From Maritimibacter sp. (GTDB taxonomy: Bacteria; Pseudomonadota; Alphaproteobacteria; Rhodobacterales; Rhodobacteraceae), in NCBI GenBank assembly GCA_020441225.1, contig JAGRMP010000138.1:1-10484 (forward strand): a DNA stretch of 10,484 bases, written 5' to 3'. Both the position numbers and the translations under genes were made by a program. Of this stretch, positions 6,878 through 10,484 are shown piece after piece. Position 1 is the first letter of the stretch. The number at the start of each line of letters is the position of its first letter. The notes under the pieces are model-generated. The model did not search any database. It had not been told where the DNA came from and worked only from the letters and a program-made list of their open reading frames with translations.

Positions 6878-6884
6878 CTCCTTT
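6878..6884 (-). promoter_or_regulatory. Ribosome binding site AAAGGAG deciding the Pat-type start
   Basis: AAAGGAG on the - strand ends 10 nt before the ATG at 6867. It supports this ATG over an in-frame one at 6945, which has no such site and would overlap the operator-like sequences. Confidence 0.65.
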
Positions 6885-6903
6885 CGCCCGGGCAAAACAC
6901 GAC

Positions 6904-6918
6904 CCTGACGGGGTCAGG
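6904..6918. promoter_or_regulatory. Inverted repeat in the leader of the Pat-type gene
   Basis: CCTGAC-GGG-GTCAGG: six perfectly paired bases around a 3-nt centre, 37-51 nt upstream of the Pat-type ATG. If transcription starts near 6927 as proposed, it lies at about +9 to +23, where it could be a repressor site or a short 5'-leader hairpin. Confidence 0.4.
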
Positions 6919-6933
6919 TTTCGCCCCGCCGGC

Positions 6934-6939
6934 ATTAGG
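6934..6939 (-). promoter_or_regulatory. Candidate -10 element of the Pat-type gene, activator-dependent promoter
   Basis: CCTAAT on the - strand (4 of 6 with TATAAT). The hexamer 17 nt further upstream reads AAAGAA and is no -35 box, but the Fnr/CRP-like dyad at 6961-6974 is centred about 41 bp upstream of the predicted start (about 6927). This is the layout of class II activated promoters. Confidence 0.35.
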
Positions 6940-6960
6940 CCCCATAAAGGTGGAGATTCT

Positions 6961-6974
6961 TTGACGTGGGTCAA
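6961..6974. promoter_or_regulatory. Fnr/CRP-superfamily-like box in the divergent region
   Basis: TTGAC-GTGG-GTCAA is a symmetric dyad differing from the Fnr consensus TTGAT-N4-ATCAA only at the innermost base of each arm. Variants with TTGAC arms are plausible sites for alphaproteobacterial FnrL/FixK-type regulators. It lies between the divergent Pat-type and P-type ATPase genes. TTGACG is also a good sigma-70 -35 hexamer on the + strand, so a plain promoter reading (with AATAAC at 6985-6990, 18-nt spacer) competes with the operator reading. Confidence 0.5.
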
Positions 6975-6997
6975 CAAAGTGCCGAATAACATGCGTT

Positions 6998-7003
6998 TAT
7001 GCT
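6998..7003 (+). promoter_or_regulatory. Candidate -10 element for the P-type ATPase gene
   Basis: TATGCT (4 of 6 with TATAAT) would give a start near 7010, about 42 bp from the centre of the Fnr/CRP-like box, again class II spacing. The leader would be roughly 87 nt. The alternative AATAAC at 6985-6990 pairs with TTGACG at 6961-6966. Confidence 0.3.
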
Positions 7004-7045
7004 TGGGGTGTGGCGCCGGTGTCGCGGGGCGCCGCCGTCGCGCGG

Positions 7046-7068
7046 GTGCGTCACAGCCTGTGATACAC
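7046..7068. promoter_or_regulatory. Interrupted dyad in the ATPase leader
   Basis: GTG-N2-TCACAG-C-CTGTGA-N2-CAC: a 13-nt core (7051-7063) with six-base perfect arms, extended by a further three paired bases on each side. It ends 28 nt before the ATPase ATG. It could be a regulator site or a leader hairpin affecting translation; it is not a standard CRP site because the TCACA/TGTGA halves are in reversed order. Confidence 0.4.
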
Positions 7069-7096
7069 TTGTCACCGGGGACCCGGGTGAGCTGAC

Positions 7097-9700
7097 ATGC
7101 CGGAACTTGACAGACGTGGGCTGACCAGCGCCGAGGCGGCAAAGCGCCTGGCGGAGGTGGGGCCCAACACGCTCGGCGAGGTGCAGGCGACGCCCTGGCC
7201 GGTGATCCTGCTGAGGCAGTTCACCGGGCTTCTGGTGGTGATCCTGATCGTCGCGGCGGGGGTTGCCGCGGCGCTCGGCGAGGTGATCGACGCCGTCGCC
7301 ATCGGCCTCGTCGTGGCGCTGAACGGCGTGCTCGGCTTCATCCAGGAATGGCGGGCGGAAACCGCGCTGGAGGCGCTGCGCGCGATGCTCGCGAGCCACG
7401 CGCGGGTGCTGCGCGACGGGCAGGAACAGCGGATCGACACCCGCGAGATCGTGCCGGGCGATCTGGTGCGTCTGTCGGCGGGCGACAAGGTGCCGGCGGA
7501 CCTGGCGCTGACCCGGGCGGTCGAGCTCCGGGTCGAGGAAAGCGCGCTCACCGGCGAGAGCCTGCCGGTCACGAAAACGCCCTCCGACCCGGAGCCGAAG
7601 CTGTTCATGGGTACCGCCGTGGTCGGTGGCCATGCCGAGGGCGTGGTGAGCGCCACCGGGCGGGCCACCGCCTTTGGCGAGATCGCCGAACTGACGAGCT
7701 CGGTCGGCGAGAAGAAGACCCACCTGCAGGCCGTGCTGGAAGTGCTCGCCCGCCAGCTCGCCATCGCGTCGGTGCTGCTGGCCGGAGTGATCTTCGCCGC
7801 CGGGCTCACGACCGGCCACGGGCTGCACGAGATGTTCCTGATGGCGCTTTCGCTCGCGGTCGCCATCGTGCCCGAGGGGCTGCCGGCGGTGGTGACGATC
7901 ACGCTCGCGCTCGGCGCCGCGGCGATGGTGCGCAAACAGGCGCTCGCCCGGCGACTGCAGGCGGTCGAGACCCTGGGCGCGGCCAGCGTGATCTGCACCG
8001 ACAAGACCGGCACCCTGACCGAGGACAAGATGACCGCCACCCGGATCGCGCTGCCCGGCGGGATCTATCCGGTGACCGGCGGCGGCTACGATCCGGCGGG
8101 GCATATCGAGGATCCGACAGGTGCGCCGGTGCGGGCGGGTGACGATCCCGACCTCGGTGCGCTGCTCGACACGGTGCTGCGCTGCAACCGCGCCCATCTC
8201 GAACAGGCCGGCGGCGGCTGGCGGATGGTCGGCACGCCCACCGAGGGCGCGCTGGTGACGCTCGCCTACAAGGGCTGGTGCCCGCTGCCGCAGACCGAAG
8301 CGGTGGCCGAGCTTCCGTTCAGTTCTGAACGCAAGCGCATGAGCGTGCTCACGGCGGGCGAGGGGGCGGAGGCCGGAGGGTGGCTCCTGCATGTCAAAGG
8401 CGCGCCCGAACCCATTCTCGAGCGCTGCAGTGCCTACCGGCAGGGTGGCGCGGACCATCCGCTCGAGCGCGACGACCGCGCCCGGTTCACCGCCGCCTGG
8501 GAGGCGCTGGCGAGCGAAGGGGCGCGGGTGATCGCGGTGGCACGCCGCCGGCTCCCCGGCCCGACCCCGCCCGGCGACGAGGACGCGCTCACCTGGCTCG
8601 GCGCGGTCGCGCTGATGGACCCGCCCCGGCCCGAGGTCGAACCGGCCATGGCCGCCGCCGTTTCGGCGGGGATCCGGGTGATCATGATCACCGGCGACGG
8701 CGCGGCCACGGCGAAGGCGGTCGCGGGCATGGTCGGGCTGCCGGTCGACCGCGTCTTGACCGGCGCGGATGTCGAAGCCTTCACCGATGCCGAGCTCGAC
8801 GCGGCGCTCGCGCAGAACGTGCTGTTCGCCCGCACCGCGCCCGCGCACAAGATGCGCCTCGTGCGCGCGCTGCAGGCCCACGGCCAGATCGTCGCCATGA
8901 CCGGCGACGGGGTCAACGACGCGCCGGCGCTGAAGCAGTCGGACATCGGCATCGCCATGGGCCAGCGCGGCACCGACGTGGCGCGTGACGCCTCGGACCT
9001 CGTCCTGCTCGACGACAATTTCGCCAGCATCCTGCGCGCCATCGAGGAGGGCCGGCGGCAATACGAGAACCTGCGCAAATTCGTCCGCTACCTGTTGTCG
9101 TCCAACGCCGGCGAAGTCGTCGCCCTGCTCGCCAATATCCTGATCGGCGGGCCGCTCATCTTTCTCGCCACCCAGATCCTGTGGATGAACCTGATCACCG
9201 ACGGGGTGACCGCGGTGGCGCTGGGGCTGGAAAAGGTGACCCCCGGCACGATGACACGTCCGCCCCGCAACAAGGACGAAAGCGTGATCGGCCGCGCGGG
9301 GTTTGCCATGATCCTGGCCTTCGGCCTGTATACCGGCGGCGCGTCGCTGTATATTTTTTATACTGTCCTGAGTCACGGCGACGCGGTCCTTGCACGGACC
9401 GCCGCTTTTACCGCGATGGTATTTTTCGAAAAGATCAGCGTGTTCGCGTTCCGGTCCTTCCATCACAGCAATTTCCGGATCGGCTGGTTTTCGAACCGGC
9501 TGCTCATCGCGGCGCTCGTCGCCATGATCGGCGCGCAGCTCGCGGCGATCTACTGGCCGCCCCTTCAGGTTCTGTTGAAGACCGCGCCGCTCGGCTGGGC
9601 CGAATGGCGGATGATCGCGCTCGCCGCGCTGCCGCTGCTGGTGGTGCCCGAAATCGTCAAGGCGCTGCGACCGTGGCTCGGCGCGCGGGCCGAACCGTAG
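7097..9700 (+). CDS. P2-type cation-transporting ATPase, probable Ca2+ exporter
   Basis: A complete 867-residue P-type ATPase in the inner membrane. Seen: actuator-domain TGES (152-155), phosphorylation motif DKTGTLT (D302), nucleotide-domain GTPTEGAL (379-386) and KGAPE (434-438), hinge TGDGVNDAPAL (602-612), and ten likely membrane segments (about 36-58, 64-83, 219-238, 245-270, 665-685, 688-710, 733-757, 766-786, 802-820, 836-855). Residues matching the SERCA calcium sites are all present: E260 in VPEGLP (M4), N670 and E673 in NAGE (M5), N698, T701 and D702 in MNLITDG (M6), and E778 in FFEK (M8). This favours Ca2+ export; other cations are not excluded. Start: GGTGAG ends 5 nt before ATG 7097, and an in-frame stop lies at 7088-7090, so the N-terminus is really short, lacking about 20-30 residues common before the first conserved block. 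Divergent from the Pat-type gene, sharing a regulatory region. Confidence 0.93.
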   Translation: MPELDRRGLTSAEAAKRLAEVGPNTLGEVQATPWPVILLRQFTGLLVVILIVAAGVAAALGEVIDAVAIGLVVALNGVLGFIQEWRAETALEALRAMLASHARVLRDGQEQRIDTREIVPGDLVRLSAGDKVPADLALTRAVELRVEESALTGESLPVTKTPSDPEPKLFMGTAVVGGHAEGVVSATGRATAFGEIAELTSSVGEKKTHLQAVLEVLARQLAIASVLLAGVIFAAGLTTGHGLHEMFLMALSLAVAIVPEGLPAVVTITLALGAAAMVRKQALARRLQAVETLGAASVICTDKTGTLTEDKMTATRIALPGGIYPVTGGGYDPAGHIEDPTGAPVRAGDDPDLGALLDTVLRCNRAHLEQAGGGWRMVGTPTEGALVTLAYKGWCPLPQTEAVAELPFSSERKRMSVLTAGEGAEAGGWLLHVKGAPEPILERCSAYRQGGADHPLERDDRARFTAAWEALASEGARVIAVARRRLPGPTPPGDEDALTWLGAVALMDPPRPEVEPAMAAAVSAGIRVIMITGDGAATAKAVAGMVGLPVDRVLTGADVEAFTDAELDAALAQNVLFARTAPAHKMRLVRALQAHGQIVAMTGDGVNDAPALKQSDIGIAMGQRGTDVARDASDLVLLDDNFASILRAIEEGRRQYENLRKFVRYLLSSNAGEVVALLANILIGGPLIFLATQILWMNLITDGVTAVALGLEKVTPGTMTRPPRNKDESVIGRAGFAMILAFGLYTGGASLYIFYTVLSHGDAVLARTAAFTAMVFFEKISVFAFRSFHHSNFRIGWFSNRLLIAALVAMIGAQLAAIYWPPLQVLLKTAPLGWAEWRMIALAALPLLVVPEIVKALRPWLGARAEP

Positions 9701-9708
9701 CGACCCGA

Positions 9709-9731
9709 AGCCGGACCGAGCCGCTCCGGCT
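9709..9731. terminator. Hairpin between convergent ATPase and LuxR-type genes
   Basis: AGCCGGA (9709-9715), a 9-nt loop, TCCGGCT (9725-9731): a 7-bp stem filling the 30-nt gap between the stops of the ATPase and the opposing regulator. A competing fold, GAGCCG-CTC-CGGCTC (9718-9732), overlaps it. No T-run on either side; a shared terminator is likely from position. Confidence 0.5.
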
Positions 9732-10484
9732 CAGCCGCGGCCGGCCCCCGCCGCCACCGCGCCGTGCAGGAGATGCACAAGCTCCACCTGGCCCGAAACG
9801 CCGGTCTTGTTGTAGATCGCGCGCATATGCGAACGCAGCGTGGATTTCTTGACGTTGAGCGCCGTGGCGATGTCTTCGGGCAGGGCCTTCGTGGATCATC
9901 ACGCAGACCTGGAACTCCGAACGCGTCAACCCGGCCGGGTTGTCGATGTCGAGGATCGGCTTTTTGGCGGTGCTGGACCGCGCCTGCGCCACCCGCGATG
10001 CCCGTCCGGACATCATCGCCGCGACGCTGCCCGTGCTGCGGGCCTGCCAGGCCTCGGCAATCGTCGGACACAGGACCTCGAGCAGCATCCAGTCCTGCGC
10101 TGCGATCGGCGCAGTGAATTGAATCTCAAGGAAATCGCTGTGCGCCGGACCGTTTTCGAGCGGCACGATGACCACCTCGGCGAGGCCGGTGTCGGTCAGC
10201 TCGTCCCGGGTTTCGCTGTCGGGCTCGGCGTCCGACAGCAACCACACCCGGCCGGGCTTTGCGCTGTAGAGATGTTCGCCCAGAACCACCCGGGAAAAGG
10301 ATCTCTGCGGCTGCGCGAAGAGCTTGCCCGCGGATGCGCCGTCGCGCGCGGCCGAGTATGTTTCGCAACTGCCGCGATTGTGCCGGACATGCAGCACCGC
10401 ATGCGCGTTGACCAGTGCGCGAAATTCCTCGAACGCCGAAACCATCTCGTCGCGCAATCCGATCGATTTCTGCCAATGCAGTGC
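9731..10484 (-). pseudogene. LuxR-family transcriptional regulator, frameshifted, 5' end outside window
   Basis: Read from the right edge, the frame stays open through 200 codons (from ALHWQKSIG onward), covering an unrecognised sensor-like region and the first HTH helix (LTRSEFQVCVMIHEG). It then loses its sense at the CCC of GGCCCTG (9885-9883, - strand). Dropping one C restores 50 codons ending in TGA at 9733-9731 that read LPEDIATALNVKKSTLRS, then HMRAIYNKTGVSGQVELVHLL: the classic LuxR/GerE DNA-binding helix-turn-helix. Uncorrected, the frame runs to 9657, inside the ATPase gene on the other strand, with low-complexity sequence. So there is a +1 base relative to the ancestral gene. A sequencing error, a recent pseudogene, or a slippage-switched gene are all possible. 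The sensor half has no motif I can name; GAF- or PAS-like folds are common in such regulators. Its target is unknown; adjacency gives only a hint. Confidence 0.75.

Noticed and set aside
6991..7095. A 34-codon leader frame (MRLCLGCGAG...) whose stop is 1 nt before the ATPase start
   Set aside because: The close fit to the start is suggestive, but it has no Shine-Dalgarno site and one of the two candidate transcription starts lies inside it; no support as a leader peptide.
7004..7096. A metal-sensing riboswitch (yybP-ykoY or Mg2+ type) in the ATPase leader
   Set aside because: I could not find the conserved loop sequences of those families; only simple inverted repeats are visible.
6971..9466. 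An 831-codon open frame on the - strand opposite the P-type ATPase
   Set aside because: Same GC-bias effect; the + strand carries every P-type ATPase motif.
9657..9730. Continuation of the LuxR reading frame into the ATPase 3' end
   Set aside because: This stretch is read only because of the frameshift; its translation is low-complexity, and a LuxR HTH ends properly at 9731 in the restored frame.

Overview
The window is a gene-dense stretch of a high-GC bacterial chromosome (about two-thirds G+C by eye, strong GC bias at third codon positions, short intergenic gaps). The protein families and gene style point to an alphaproteobacterium, most likely Rhodobacterales; this is a judgement from protein resemblance, not from a marker gene. 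I see no rRNA, tRNA, CRISPR array, insertion sequence or phage gene.

Left block (1-3052, + strand): the 3' end of a feruloyl-CoA synthase-type ligase (fcs), a metal-dependent amidohydrolase of the Amidohydro_2 family, and an acyl-CoA dehydrogenase whose start overlaps the amidohydrolase stop (ATGA). Together they look like part of a CoA-dependent pathway for plant hydroxycinnamates (ferulate, p-coumarate): CoA activation, oxidation of the side chain, and probably hydrolytic cleavage of a beta-keto aryl-CoA by the amidohydrolase.

Middle block (3096-6867, - strand, convergent with the left block across a strong GC hairpin): a zinc-dependent deacetylase of the histone deacetylase/acetoin-utilisation family, preceded on its strand by a large Pat/PatZ-type protein (ADP-forming acyl-CoA synthetase module followed by a GNAT acetyltransferase). 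A protein acetyltransferase and a deacetylase beside an acyl-CoA ligase recall the acuABC-acsA arrangement of Bacillus and suggest a lysine-acetylation switch. The 166-nt gap between them holds a perfect 16-bp palindrome and a LacI-type operator-like dyad, so the deacetylase probably has its own regulated promoter.

Right block (6868-10484): a 229-nt divergent regulatory region carries a symmetric Fnr/CRP-superfamily-like box (TTGAC-N4-GTCAA), spaced about 41-42 bp from the predicted start sites of both the pat-type gene and the gene on the other side. That gene is a complete P2-type ATPase with all the calcium-site residues of SERCA. Convergent with it, and running off the right edge, is a LuxR-type regulator whose helix-turn-helix is separated from the sensor part by a one-base frameshift. 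The parts suggest a locus linking aromatic-acid use, acetyl-CoA-dependent protein modification and oxygen- or energy-dependent regulation. That link is inference; the gene identities are well supported.
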